From the NCBI GenBank assembly GCA_031272505.1, contig JAISTQ010000025.1:1-41476 (forward strand): a stretch of DNA of 41,476 bases, given 5' to 3'. Positions 18,264 to 26,911 of the stretch are shown in pieces. A program made the translations under genes and the position numbers. Every line of letters begins with the position of its first letter. The stretch's first letter is position 1. The DNA comes from Propionibacteriaceae bacterium (GTDB lineage: Bacteria > Actinomycetota > Actinomycetes > Propionibacteriales > Propionibacteriaceae). The notes under the pieces were generated by a model, which made no database searches, had not been told where the DNA came from, and saw nothing but the letters and a program-made list of their open reading frames with translations.

Positions 18264-19580
18264 CTAGAGAATGTCGGGGGCGGGGCCCAGTTGCAGCGTG
18301 CCCCGCGGGGAATCGGTGTCGGCCAGGCCGAAGGTGGCGTGCATCGCCTGCTCCGCCTTCAGCACCTCGCCCAGTCGGCGGGTGCCTTCGATGATCCGCT
18401 CCGGGGTGGGGAAGCAGAACGACAATCGCATGTTCCGGCTGCCCATGCCGTCCGCGTAGAAGGCGGTGCCCGGCACGTAGGCCACCCGCGCGGAGACCGC
18501 CCGCGGCAGCATCGCCTGCGCGTCCAGCCCCGGCGGCAGCGTCAACCAGACGAAAAAGCCGCCCAGCGGATGCGTCCAAGTGGAACCCTCGGGCATGTGT
18601 TCGGCCAGCCCGGCGAGCATCGCGTCGCGGCGCGCCCGGTACATGTCGCGGAACACGCCGATCTGGCCGCGCCAGTCGAACTCGTCAAGATAGGTGGCGA
18701 TGGCGAATTGCGAGAACACCGGCGGGCAGAGCGTGGCCGCCTCCTGCGTCAACACCAGCTTTTCGCGCACCGCGTGCGGCGCCAGCACCCAGCCGATCCG
18801 GAAACCCGGCGCGAATGTTTTCGAGAACGAGCCCAGATAGACGACCACGTCCTCGTCCATCGCCCGCAGCGCCGGCATCGGCTCGGCATCCAAGGTGAGC
18901 AGCCCATAGGGGTTGTCTTCGATGATCAGCAGTTGCTCCTCGCGCGCCACCGCGATCAGTTCCTCGCGGCGGGCCAGCGACTGGGTGACGCCGGTGGGGT
19001 TTTGGAAGTTCGGGATGGTGTAGAGGAATTTGATCCGCTTGCCGGCCGCCCGCAGCGTGTGGATCGCCTGCCGCAGCGCGGTGGGCGAGATGCCGTCGTC
19101 ATCCATCTCCACGTGCACCACCTGGCATTGGTAGGCGTTGAAGGTGCCCAGCGCGCCCACATAGCTGGGGGCCTCGGCGAGCACGATGTCTCCCGGATCG
19201 CAAAACACGCGGGTGACCAGATCCAGCGCCTGCTGTGAGCCGCAGGAGATGACGATGTCGTCAGCGTGGGCGTGGATGCCCTCCTCGGCCATCACCTCGC
19301 AGATCTTCTCGCGGATGAACGGCTCGCCCTGGCCCGAACCGTATTGCATCGCCTGGATGCCATGGTCGCGGATCAGCTTGGAGACGGCCTCGCCATAGGC
19401 GGCGCGCGGCAGATCGGCGATGTTCGGCATTCCGCCGGCCAGCGAGACGACCTCGGGGCGGTTCGCCACCGAGAAGAGCGCCCGGACGGCGGAGACTTGC
19501 AGCCCGTTGGTGCGCTCGGCATAGAAGTCGAGATAGCGGTCCAGGCGGGTGTCCTGGCGCTGCCGCTCGATTTCGCTCAC
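18264..19580 (-). CDS. PLP-dependent aminotransferase (class I/II fold)
   Basis: This 438-residue fold-type I aminotransferase carries the PLP-binding lysine in YLGSFSKTFAPGFRIGW, with EDNPYGLL and FQNPTGVT as further signatures. It most resembles the 2-aminoadipate/LysN-like group of stand-alone aminotransferases. The start is taken as the GTG at 19580, where family-like sequence begins; the upstream frame is antisense to trxB. No strong ribosome-binding site is seen there. ddl follows after 8 bp, so the enzyme may supply or recycle an amino or keto acid near peptidoglycan synthesis, but its substrate is unknown. Confidence 0.88.
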   Translation of the reverse strand: MSEIERQRQDTRLDRYLDFYAERTNGLQVSAVRALFSVANRPEVVSLAGGMPNIADLPRAAYGEAVSKLIRDHGIQAMQYGSGQGEPFIREKICEVMAEEGIHAHADDIVISCGSQQALDLVTRVFCDPGDIVLAEAPSYVGALGTFNAYQCQVVHVEMDDDGISPTALRQAIHTLRAAGKRIKFLYTIPNFQNPTGVTQSLARREELIAVAREEQLLIIEDNPYGLLTLDAEPMPALRAMDEDVVVYLGSFSKTFAPGFRIGWVLAPHAVREKLVLTQEAATLCPPVFSQFAIATYLDEFDWRGQIGVFRDMYRARRDAMLAGLAEHMPEGSTWTHPLGGFFVWLTLPPGLDAQAMLPRAVSARVAYVPGTAFYADGMGSRNMRLSFCFPTPERIIEGTRRLGEVLKAEQAMHATFGLADTDSPRGTLQLGPAPDIL

Positions 19581-19636
19581 CCAGCCAGTGTACTCGGGAA
19601 GGGCTGACGCAGCGGTGAAGCTGGGGCGTCTGCCGG

Positions 19637-19642
19637 TAGAGT
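19637..19642 (+). promoter_or_regulatory. Candidate -10 of trxB
   Basis: TAGAGT ends 7 bp before the trxB ATG, and GTGAAG stands 16 bp upstream as a weak -35. No Shine-Dalgarno sequence fits between them. The transcript would begin at or next to the A of the start codon. Confidence 0.45.
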
Positions 19643-19649
19643 AGCCCCC

Positions 19650-20567
19650 ATGACACGTGAGGTTATTATCGTCGGTTCCGGCCCGGCTGGGTACACCGCG
19701 GGCATCTATGCGGCGCGCGCCGGGTTGCAGCCGTTGCTGTTCGAAGGGTCGGTGTCCGCTGGCGGCGCGTTGATGAACACCACCGACATTGAGAATTTCC
19801 CAGGTTTTCCGGAAGGGATCGCGGGGCCGGAGTTGATGCTGGCGATGCGCGAGCAGGCGAAGCGTTTCGGCACCGAGATCGTCACCGAGGATGTCATCGA
19901 GTTGCGTCTGGACGCCGATCCGAAGCTGGTGGTCGACGGCGCGGAGCGGGAATATGCGGCGAAGGCGATCATCTTGGCGATGGGCTCGGCCTATCGGCAG
20001 CTCGGCTTGGTAGACGAGAGCCGACTCACCGGCCGCGGCGTCTCCTACTGTGCCACCTGCGACGGTTTCTTTTTCCGCGGCAAGGAGATCGCGGTGGTCG
20101 GCGGCGGGGACACCGCCATCGAAGAGGCCACCTTCCTCACTCGCTTTGCCGCCAAGGTGACGGTGATCCACCGCCGGGACGAGTTGCGGGCCTCCCAGAC
20201 GATGATCGACCGGGCGATGGCTGACGAAAAGCTGGAGTTCGCCTGGAACTCGGTGGTCACCGAGTTGCACGGTGATCCCGCCCTCACCTCGGTCACTTTG
20301 ACGGACACGGTGACGGGCGCGAAACGGCTTTTGGACGTGCAGGGGCTTTTTGTGGCGATCGGGCATGAGCCGCGCAACCAGTTGGTGGCCGGAAAAGTGG
20401 AGTTGACGGAGGGTGGCTACGTGAAGGTGGCGGCTCCGGGAACGGCGACGAATATCCCCGGCGTGTTCGCGGCTGGCGATCTCACAGATTGGACATATCG
20501 GCAGGCGATCACGGCCGCCGCGTCGGGCTGCCGAGCCGCCAAAGACGTCGAAAAGTACCTTGGCTAG
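19650..20567 (+). CDS. trxB: Thioredoxin reductase
   Basis: This 305-residue flavoprotein passes electrons from NADPH through FAD to thioredoxin. FAD-binding GSGPAGYTAGIYAARAG lies at residues 9-25; the redox-active CATC is in YCATCDGFFF; the NADPH-binding GGGDTAIEEATFL follows; and the C-terminal FAD motif is GVFAAGDLTD. The length matches low-molecular-weight bacterial TrxB. It diverges from the aminotransferase gene by 69 bp and ends at a strong terminator. Its probable partner trxA is 0.8 kb away on the other strand. Confidence 0.97.
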   Translation: MTREVIIVGSGPAGYTAGIYAARAGLQPLLFEGSVSAGGALMNTTDIENFPGFPEGIAGPELMLAMREQAKRFGTEIVTEDVIELRLDADPKLVVDGAEREYAAKAIILAMGSAYRQLGLVDESRLTGRGVSYCATCDGFFFRGKEIAVVGGGDTAIEEATFLTRFAAKVTVIHRRDELRASQTMIDRAMADEKLEFAWNSVVTELHGDPALTSVTLTDTVTGAKRLLDVQGLFVAIGHEPRNQLVAGKVELTEGGYVKVAAPGTATNIPGVFAAGDLTDWTYRQAITAAASGCRAAKDVEKYLG

Positions 20568-20592
20568 GGGAGACGCGGAAACGTTAAACAGG

Positions 20593-20633
20593 GGAGCGGC
20601 TGGCTCGGTATGAGTCGATCCAGCCGCTCCTTT
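20593..20633 (+). terminator. trxB rho-independent terminator
   Basis: GGAGCGGCTGG (20593-20603) pairs perfectly with CCAGCCGCTCC (20620-20630), giving an 11-bp GC-rich stem with a 16-base loop, followed by a short TTT. It starts 25 bp after the trxB stop. Confidence 0.8.
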
Positions 20634-21140
20634 GCTTGGGGCGGGCCCCCCTCGCTCGGAAGCCTCGTACTCGCCTTCACCCGGTAAGCCCGTACCGAGC
20701 TTTCTAAGGGTAAAACCCCTAGTCAGAACGTGGTTCCCGGGTTCCCGGAGGAACTTGGGAGACCTGGCCTTGGAGCGAACCCCTCGGCCTTGAAGGCTCT
20801 GATTGCTTCCGTTGCTTCTGCCCGATCCTTGCGGTTCTTGCAGTTGCTAAGAACATTTCTATACCACCCAGATGGCGACACGCAAATTGATCGGCGAAGT
20901 TTTTTGGATTTCGTCGGCGTGTCGCGAAAAATGCTCACATGGTGAGACCGCTTCGAGCCCTTTGAGCGTACGGTTCGCCGCGATTTGGACAGGGGAAAAT
21001 GGGGGGTGAGGATGACGGCCGGTGGGTGCCCTGGGGCTGACAACGATGGGACAGGGAGGAGTCGCTGGTTGAGGGTGATGGATTGGGGTGCGGCGGGATT
21101 CAAGACCGGACCAACTCATACTTGGCCCGGTCGTTAACAT
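20634..21140. other. Unassigned region of about 0.5 kb
   Basis: No recognisable gene lies here. The composition changes from GC-rich to a mixed stretch with T-runs around 20890-20935. On the minus strand an open frame ends with residues KAEGFAPRPGLPSSSGNPGT plus TF, its stop near 20723, and a low-complexity N-terminal half; I do not recognise it. The direct repeat GTTCCCGG occurs twice in tandem near 20732-20748. The stretch could hold a small RNA, a decayed gene or only spacer. Confidence 0.5.
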
Positions 21141-21362
21141 TCAACCCGCCTCGGGGGCATCTTCGTCGGAGCGACACGCGTTTCCGTCTTCACTATGTGT
21201 CGCCGCACCTTCCCGAAGCGTGGCGGTGCCGGCGTCCAGATCAATGTCGAAGGGCTCGTTGCCAGGCCCGGGTGCCGGAGTGACCACCTCGCGCATCTTC
21301 TGATGCTCGCGCCACTCGCGCCAATGGCGCAGGCCCGGCTCGAAGATCTCCTCAAACGTCAC
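21141..21362 (-). CDS. Small hypothetical protein, trxA-linked
   Basis: This 73-residue frame begins at a GTG four bases after the trxA stop, reading VTFEEIFEPGLRHWREWREH. The start, EIFEPG.RH followed by a charged helix and an acidic tail, resembles short actinobacterial proteins of the DUF6191 type, but the match is weak and from memory. It has no signal peptide or membrane segment. There is no clear Shine-Dalgarno sequence, so it would be translated by coupling to trxA. Codon use is like its neighbours. The function is unknown. Confidence 0.55.
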   Translation of the reverse strand: MTFEEIFEPGLRHWREWREHQKMREVVTPAPGPGNEPFDIDLDAGTATLREGAATHSEDGNACRSDEDAPEAG

Positions 21363-21366
21363 ACGA

Positions 21367-21690
21367 CTACAATACGGCGTCAAGCTCACGCGCGATGGCG
21401 CCTTTGGGCTTGGCACCCACCAGCACCTTCGCTGGGGCCCCGTCCTTGAAGAGGATCAGCGTCGGGATGGATGAGATGCCGAGGTTCATCGGGGTGGCGT
21501 CGTTCGCGTCGATGTCCATGGAGAGGAAGGTGACCTTCCCGGCATACTCGCCGGCCAGTTCCTCCACGATCGGGGCCAGTTGCTTGCACGGCGAACACCA
21601 GGCCGCCCAGAAATCCACCAGCACCGGGCTGGCGGACTGCAACACTAGCGCCTCGAAAGTGGCATCGCTGACTGGCTGAATGGTGGCCAT
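21367..21690 (-). CDS. trxA: Thioredoxin
   Basis: The protein has 107 residues with the complete thioredoxin fold: VLVDFWAAWCSPCKQLAP with the redox pair in WCSPC, then the cis-proline motif SSIPTLILFKDG. The usual active site is WCGPC; the serine here should shift the redox potential only modestly but is worth noting. The ATG at 21690 is chosen because GGAG precedes it at 7 bp and the product starts MATIQPVSD. Its reductase TrxB lies close by on the opposite strand. Confidence 0.96.
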   Translation of the reverse strand: MATIQPVSDATFEALVLQSASPVLVDFWAAWCSPCKQLAPIVEELAGEYAGKVTFLSMDIDANDATPMNLGISSIPTLILFKDGAPAKVLVGAKPKGAIARELDAVL

Positions 21691-21761
21691 GGAAAACTCC
21701 TTTACTTCCCCGTAGGGCTCTATGTTATTTCGTCCGGCCGCAATTCCGCAGCCGAACACGC

Positions 21762-22697
21762 CTAGCTACGGACCTGCTTCAACAGCTCGGCCGATTTGCG
21801 CAGCTCCGCGATCTCCGAGTCGGCGAGTTTCGGCGTCAGCACCTTGACGATGCCATGCTCGCCGAGCACCGCGGGCACCGACAGATAGACGTCCTCGATG
21901 CCGTATTCGCCGCTGAGCAGCGTGGAGACGGACATGATCGCCTGCTCGTCGCGCACAATCGCCTCGGCGATCCGGGTGGCGCTCATCCCGATGCCGTAGT
22001 ACGTCGCCCCCTTGCGGTCGATGATGTGATAGGCGGCATCGCGGGTGGCCTTGGCGATCTGCTCGCGGGTCTCGGCCGTGAAAGCGTCCCCGAAGGCGTG
22101 CGAAGCCTCGTCGATGTCCATGCCGGCGATGTTCACCAGCGACCAGGCGGCGAATTCCGAGTCGCCATGCTCGCCCAGGATGTAGCCGTGGATGTTTCGG
22201 GCGTCGATCTTGAACGCCTGCGAGAGCAGATACTTGAACCGCGCCGAATCCAGCACCGTCCCCGAGCCGATCACCCGCTCTTTGGGGAAGCCGCTCACTT
22301 TCCACGCCTCGTAGCTCATCACGTCCACCGGATTGGAGACAATCAGCAGCACCGCGTCCGGCGAATGCGCGGCCACGTTCTTCGCGCAGTCGTGCATGAT
22401 CGCCGAGTTTCGCCCGATCAGGTCGATGCGGGTCTCTCCCGGCCGTTGGTTCGTGCCCGCGGTGATGATTACCAGATCCGAACCGGCGGTGTCCGCGTAG
22501 TCTCCGGCGCGCACGATCGAGGCGGCCGCGAACGGGGCCCCGTGGGCGATGTCCATCGCCTCGCCCTCGGCTTTCTTCGCATTGACGTCGACGAGCACAA
22601 TCTCACTCGCGACGCCTTTCATCATCAACGTGTACGCGATCGTCGAACCCACAAAGCCCGCGCCGACCACCGAGATTTTGATTGACGTATGTGCCAT
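21762..22697 (-). CDS. ldh: L-lactate dehydrogenase
   Basis: This 311-residue NAD-dependent enzyme reduces pyruvate to L-lactate. The Rossmann motif is VVGAGFVGSTIAYTLM. The substrate-specificity loop reads GTNQRPGETR, with the lactate-type Gln and the catalytic Arg, and the active-site histidine is in GEHGDSE. A malate dehydrogenase would carry Arg in place of the Gln. The ATG at 22697 lacks a clear ribosome-binding site, but TAGGCT (22709-22704, minus) stands six bases upstream and may be the -10 of a leaderless transcript. It follows glpABC in the same direction, 44 bp downstream of glpC, and could give an outlet for reducing power. Confidence 0.95.
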   Translation of the reverse strand: MAHTSIKISVVGAGFVGSTIAYTLMMKGVASEIVLVDVNAKKAEGEAMDIAHGAPFAAASIVRAGDYADTAGSDLVIITAGTNQRPGETRIDLIGRNSAIMHDCAKNVAAHSPDAVLLIVSNPVDVMSYEAWKVSGFPKERVIGSGTVLDSARFKYLLSQAFKIDARNIHGYILGEHGDSEFAAWSLVNIAGMDIDEASHAFGDAFTAETREQIAKATRDAAYHIIDRKGATYYGIGMSATRIAEAIVRDEQAIMSVSTLLSGEYGIEDVYLSVPAVLGEHGIVKVLTPKLADSEIAELRKSAELLKQVRS

Positions 22698-22741
22698 ACC
22701 GCCAGCCTAAAGGTTGGCCGCGCGGCCCGCTTGGTTTTGGC

Positions 22742-23977
22742 TTACGAGAGGCCGAGGGAGCGGTGGATCAGGGCGATGGGGTGGTCGACGGTGGCGCCGG
22801 TCCCTTTGCGGAGTTGCCAGCGGCAGGTTTCGGTGTCGCAGATGGCGTAATCGGGGTTGGTGGCCTTGATCATGTCGAAAAGCGGCTTGCCGACGGCCTG
22901 GGCGACGTCGAACTTCTCCTTCTTCAGGCCGTAGGTGCCGGCGATGCCGCAGCAGGCCGCGCCGGATTCGACGACCGTCAAACCGGGGATCAGCTTCAAC
23001 ACTTCTAGAGCAGGCAGGCCCATGCCCTGGCCCTTGAGCTGGCAGGGGGCATGGTAGGGGACCGTCATCTTGATCGGCTGGAAATCGTGCGGTAGCTCGC
23101 CCGCCTCGTCCAACTCCAGCAGGAACTCCATGATGTCGCGGACGCGGGCACCGACGTCGGCGAGAGCCGGATCGGTGACGCCCATGATCTCGTGCGCCTC
23201 ATGCTTCAACATGCCGGTACAGGAACCGGACGACGAGATGATGGTGACGTCCCCGGCCGCCTGCAGCTCTTTGGCGAGCTTGACGACGTTGGCGCTGGCC
23301 TCGTGGTACAGCCCGTTGCTCTGCTGGGCGAGGCCGCAGCAGCCCTGCTTCGGGACGACCACCTCGTAGCCCAGGTGCTCCAGCACCTCCACCGACTTGA
23401 TCGAGGTGTCCACCTCGAAGTAGCCGCCAGCGCAGCCGTGGAAGAAGATCAGCTTGCCCTTGGTGGCGGGCTGGGCCGGGGTGTGCTTTTTCCACCAGCC
23501 CATGAAGGTGCGGCTGTTCGCCTTGGGCATCGGGGCCTTCTTGTGGATGCCGATCACGCCCTGCACCAGCGAGCGGATCGGGCCGACGTTCAACGCGGCG
23601 TTCGCGATCGGGGCGAACGGCGTCATCAGTTTGCCCATCACCACCGTCTGGCTGATCAGTTTGTCGCGCAGCGGCATGTGCCCGGCCTTCATCACCGCGC
23701 GGGCCTGCGAGTTCAACTCGGCGATCTTCACGCCCTGCGGGCACACCAGCGTGCAGGTGCCGCATGACGAGCAGTAATCCAGCGAGTGGTCGACCGAGAG
23801 GCCGTGACGGTAGCGCTCAGCCTGCGGGCCGACGAATTTCGGCCCGGAAAACAACGGCGTGACGGCGAGCACCGGGCATTGCGTCTCGCAGATGGTGCAT
23901 TTCACGCAGTGGTCGAGTGAGGCGCGGGCCAGTTCGTGGCCGGCGAAACCCAACGCGGAGTAGCCTTGGCTAGACAT
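22742..23977 (-). CDS. glpC: Anaerobic glycerol-3-phosphate dehydrogenase subunit C
   Basis: This 411-residue iron-sulfur subunit anchors GlpAB to the membrane and passes electrons to the menaquinone pool. Two [4Fe-4S] motifs are visible, CVKCTICETQCPV (residues 21-33) and CSSCGTCTLVCPQG, followed by two cysteine-rich CCG domains (GCCGLAQQSNG and AACCGIAGTYG). The ATG at 23977 overlaps the glpB stop by 8 nt. It is the last gene of glpABC; ldh is next in the same direction. Confidence 0.95.
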   Translation of the reverse strand: MSSQGYSALGFAGHELARASLDHCVKCTICETQCPVLAVTPLFSGPKFVGPQAERYRHGLSVDHSLDYCSSCGTCTLVCPQGVKIAELNSQARAVMKAGHMPLRDKLISQTVVMGKLMTPFAPIANAALNVGPIRSLVQGVIGIHKKAPMPKANSRTFMGWWKKHTPAQPATKGKLIFFHGCAGGYFEVDTSIKSVEVLEHLGYEVVVPKQGCCGLAQQSNGLYHEASANVVKLAKELQAAGDVTIISSSGSCTGMLKHEAHEIMGVTDPALADVGARVRDIMEFLLELDEAGELPHDFQPIKMTVPYHAPCQLKGQGMGLPALEVLKLIPGLTVVESGAACCGIAGTYGLKKEKFDVAQAVGKPLFDMIKATNPDYAICDTETCRWQLRKGTGATVDHPIALIHRSLGLS

Positions 23978-25187
23978 TTTCGCTCCCTTCGGTGGCGGCC
24001 CACGCGGAGCCTAAAGCTATCCCCTCACCTGACTTCTCTTTCCAACGGATCGCCCCGCCAATGATGCCGCCGATGGCGTGCAGATTCGCGTAGACGGGCT
24101 TCCCGGCCGCATCCAGCGGGCGCATCTGCTTATCGACGCTGACGCCCACCTTGAAGACCGGCTGCTCATCCCAATAGTCGGGGAGGATCAACTCCTCGAC
24201 GGGAGCCACACCATGCAAAGGCAACCCGAACACCTTTTCGGTGATCTCATAGTGCGAATCCATCGCCAACGCCCCGGATTCGAAACCGCCGGGCGCGTAG
24301 ATGAACTTGTCGGCTTTGAACTCCTGCGGGGCGCCGGTGGTGGCCACCGTCACCGAGACGAGCTTGCCCCCGGCGGCGGTGAAGCCGGAGACGTAGGAGC
24401 CGAGCACGAAACGCACCCCGAGCGCCTTGGCCTTCGCCGTCAACGCCTCGTTCAGCCGCATTCCGGGCACCGATGGCGGCGGAAGCGGAATCTCGAACAC
24501 CTCGCAACCCAGGGAGGCTTGCAGCTCGCGCCAGAAATCATGCTGTTTCACGCCCAGGATCGCGGGCAGGCCGACCGCCTCGCCGGGCTGCAACTCGGGC
24601 TTGATGGCAGCCACCAGCCGCTGGCGGAAATCCGGGGTGTCAAAAGCGCGGGCGAACGTCAAAGCTGACGAATCCACCTCGCCTTCGCGGGCCACCACGT
24701 CAATGGTAAGCGCCCGGGCGGACAGCGAACCGCCGCCGGGCAGTTCCAGCCGGCTCAAATTCCCGGCAATCAGGCTGGCGTTGAAATCCTTCAAACGGCG
24801 CAGCCCGACGATCAGCCACTTCGCGCCATCGCGGACGCTCCCGGCGGCCATCGACGGCGGAATCAACGCGGTGGGCCGGATGGCGCCCACGGCGGTGGGC
24901 AGGTAGACGTTCTTCTTCGCATCGCCGACCAGGAACTCCGGGCCGAGCAGCTTGGCCAGGTACTTCACCCCGGCCAGCACGTTTTCGGCGCCGATGGCGG
25001 CATACGGATGCGGGGCGGGGCTTTCCAAGCCCGCCAGCCCCTGCTCGTGGATGTCGATGGTGCCCTGGGAGAGCTGCAGGCCGCCCAAGCCCTTCGAAAT
25101 CAGCGTGACTTGCTGCCCGCCTTCGGCGGACTTGATGGCGGCGACCAAACCGGACAGGCCGGCGCCGATGACGATCACCTGGCTCAC
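23970..25187 (-). CDS. glpB: Anaerobic glycerol-3-phosphate dehydrogenase subunit B
   Basis: This 405-residue FAD/FMN-type subunit starts VSQVIVIGAGLSGLVAAI, with the dinucleotide-binding GAGLSG, followed by QLSQGTIDI typical of GlpB. The C-terminus, GAIRWKEKSGEGIALGSAWA, is also family-like. The start is the GTG at 25187, which overlaps the glpA stop in a GTGA and is preceded by AGGAGG inside glpA. GlpB works with GlpA and GlpC in the three-subunit enzyme used under anaerobic conditions. Confidence 0.93.
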   Translation of the reverse strand: MSQVIVIGAGLSGLVAAIKSAEGGQQVTLISKGLGGLQLSQGTIDIHEQGLAGLESPAPHPYAAIGAENVLAGVKYLAKLLGPEFLVGDAKKNVYLPTAVGAIRPTALIPPSMAAGSVRDGAKWLIVGLRRLKDFNASLIAGNLSRLELPGGGSLSARALTIDVVAREGEVDSSALTFARAFDTPDFRQRLVAAIKPELQPGEAVGLPAILGVKQHDFWRELQASLGCEVFEIPLPPPSVPGMRLNEALTAKAKALGVRFVLGSYVSGFTAAGGKLVSVTVATTGAPQEFKADKFIYAPGGFESGALAMDSHYEITEKVFGLPLHGVAPVEELILPDYWDEQPVFKVGVSVDKQMRPLDAAGKPVYANLHAIGGIIGGAIRWKEKSGEGIALGSAWAATEGSENV

Positions 25188-26758
25188 AACACCACCTCCT
25201 CGCTCGCGGGCAGGCTTTCGACGTTGAGCGTCCCCGAAATCATCCAGGAATCCAACGCGGCCTGCCGTAACTGGTCCCCGTGCAGAATCGGCCAAAGCCC
25301 GATCCACCGGTTCTTCAAGAACAATCGCAACGCGGCGGTCGCCTTGTCGGCGCTCCAGCCGCCCTCCGCGCAGGCGATGCCGGTGGCCCGCAGCGAACAG
25401 AAACCGCCTTGGCACGGGCCCATGCCCAAACGCAACTGGCGGCGCAGATCGTCAAACGAGGCGTCCGGATTGGCCCGCAGCAACTCGGTGAACATCTTGC
25501 GGCTCATCAGCTCGCATTCGCAGATGATCTGGTCTTCCAGCCGGTCTTCCTCGCGGTCGTGCAGCCGGTGCGAGACTTGGTAATTCTTGCCGTTTTCGGA
25601 GCCGGGCACCGGCTCTTGGTCGGTGCGGCAGGGGCGGTCGTCGCCGAGCTTCTCGACCATCACGTCGGTGATGTTCTTGGCCATCAGCCGGTAGGTCGTC
25701 AACTTGCCGCCGCCGATGGTAAGGATGCCGCCCACCCCGTCTCGGGTCTCATGGTCGAGGATCGCCATCCCGCGGCTCATGTGCCGGGTATCGGAGGCGT
25801 CCACCCGATCATCTTTGATCAGCGGCCGGGCGCCCGCCCAGGCGTGTACCGCGCGGGATTCGCGGAAGCCGGGCACCATCAACTCGCCGGCGTCCAGCAT
25901 CTTCTGCACTTCGGCGCGCGGCAACTCCAGGTTGTCCGGGTCTTCCACCTTGACGTCGGTGGTGCCGATGATGCAGACCGTGTGCACCGGGACGATGATG
26001 TCGCCGTCGGCGGGTTTGACGAGCCGGTTCACCACCGAGTTCACCAGCCGGTGGCTCATCGCCACCATCACGCCCCGGCCGGGCACCACGTTCACGTCGT
26101 GGCAACCGGCGAGCGCGGCCACCTGCCCTGCCCACGGGCCGGAGCAGTTGATCACATAGGCGGTGTCGATGACGACTTCCTCGCCACTCTTGCGATCCAG
26201 GCAGCGCACCGACTGGACTTTGCCGCCCACCACGTCGATGCCGGTCACCTGGTGGTAGGTGAGGATCTGCGCGCCGTAGGCCTCCGCCGAGCGGCAAGCG
26301 CCCCAGACCAATTGCCAGCCGTCGATGGTGCCGTCCTCGACCTCCATCACCCTGGTGGCCTTCGGGTTGCAGCGCGGCTCGCGCTTGAGCAGCTCGGCGG
26401 CCGTAATTTCCTGGTACGGCAGCTTGGCGATCTTCGCGCCCTCGATGAATTTGTCGGCGAAGGATTCGTCATCGCCCTCGATCTGGAAGAAGAAACCGCC
26501 GGTCGCCTCCACCGCGTCGGCGTGGATGCGTTTCAAAATGGCATTCTCGCGGGCGCACTCGGCGCCAGATTCCGGATCGGCCACCACGTAGCGGCCCCCA
26601 GAATGCAGCAGGCCATGGAAACGGGCAGACGTTCCATGGCCGAGATCTCCGCGTTCGACGAGGATGGCTTTATAGCCGCGCATGGCACAGTCGCGTACCA
26701 CGCCCGAGCCGGTGGCGCCGCCTCCGACGACCACCACATCAGCTGATAGCTTTCGCAC
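25184..26758 (-). CDS. glpA: Anaerobic glycerol-3-phosphate dehydrogenase subunit A
   Basis: This 524-residue flavoprotein oxidises sn-glycerol 3-phosphate to dihydroxyacetone phosphate. The N-terminal FAD motif is VVVGGGATGSGVVRDCAMRG, followed by TSARFHGLLHSGGRY. The C-terminal region carries a BFD-like [2Fe-2S] domain with CECE and GMGPCQGGFC, which separates the anaerobic GlpA from the aerobic GlpD. The GTG at 26758 is preceded by GGGAGG. It heads glpABC, 153 bp downstream of a co-oriented regulator gene. Confidence 0.95.
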   Translation of the reverse strand: MRKLSADVVVVGGGATGSGVVRDCAMRGYKAILVERGDLGHGTSARFHGLLHSGGRYVVADPESGAECARENAILKRIHADAVEATGGFFFQIEGDDESFADKFIEGAKIAKLPYQEITAAELLKREPRCNPKATRVMEVEDGTIDGWQLVWGACRSAEAYGAQILTYHQVTGIDVVGGKVQSVRCLDRKSGEEVVIDTAYVINCSGPWAGQVAALAGCHDVNVVPGRGVMVAMSHRLVNSVVNRLVKPADGDIIVPVHTVCIIGTTDVKVEDPDNLELPRAEVQKMLDAGELMVPGFRESRAVHAWAGARPLIKDDRVDASDTRHMSRGMAILDHETRDGVGGILTIGGGKLTTYRLMAKNITDVMVEKLGDDRPCRTDQEPVPGSENGKNYQVSHRLHDREEDRLEDQIICECELMSRKMFTELLRANPDASFDDLRRQLRLGMGPCQGGFCSLRATGIACAEGGWSADKATAALRLFLKNRWIGLWPILHGDQLRQAALDSWMISGTLNVESLPASEEVVL

Positions 26759-26911
26759 CAGAACCTCCCTGTTCTTTATTCGCTCTTTGGGTAGGTTACC
26801 CCGCGCCGCAACCGTTTACCACTGGTTCGAAGCGGATTGCGGGCATAGGTGCAGCAGATTAATGCTGACGCGGGAGGATTTTCAGCGTCTTTTCGCCTTT
26901 TATCGGCAGTC

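Noticed and set aside
20723..21103. Minus-strand frame as a confident gene
   Set aside because: No ribosome-binding site, low-complexity N-terminus, and no recognised family; left as part of the unassigned region.
24535..24560. TGTTTCACG as a second parS site
   Set aside because: Only the left half matches; the right half of the palindrome is absent.
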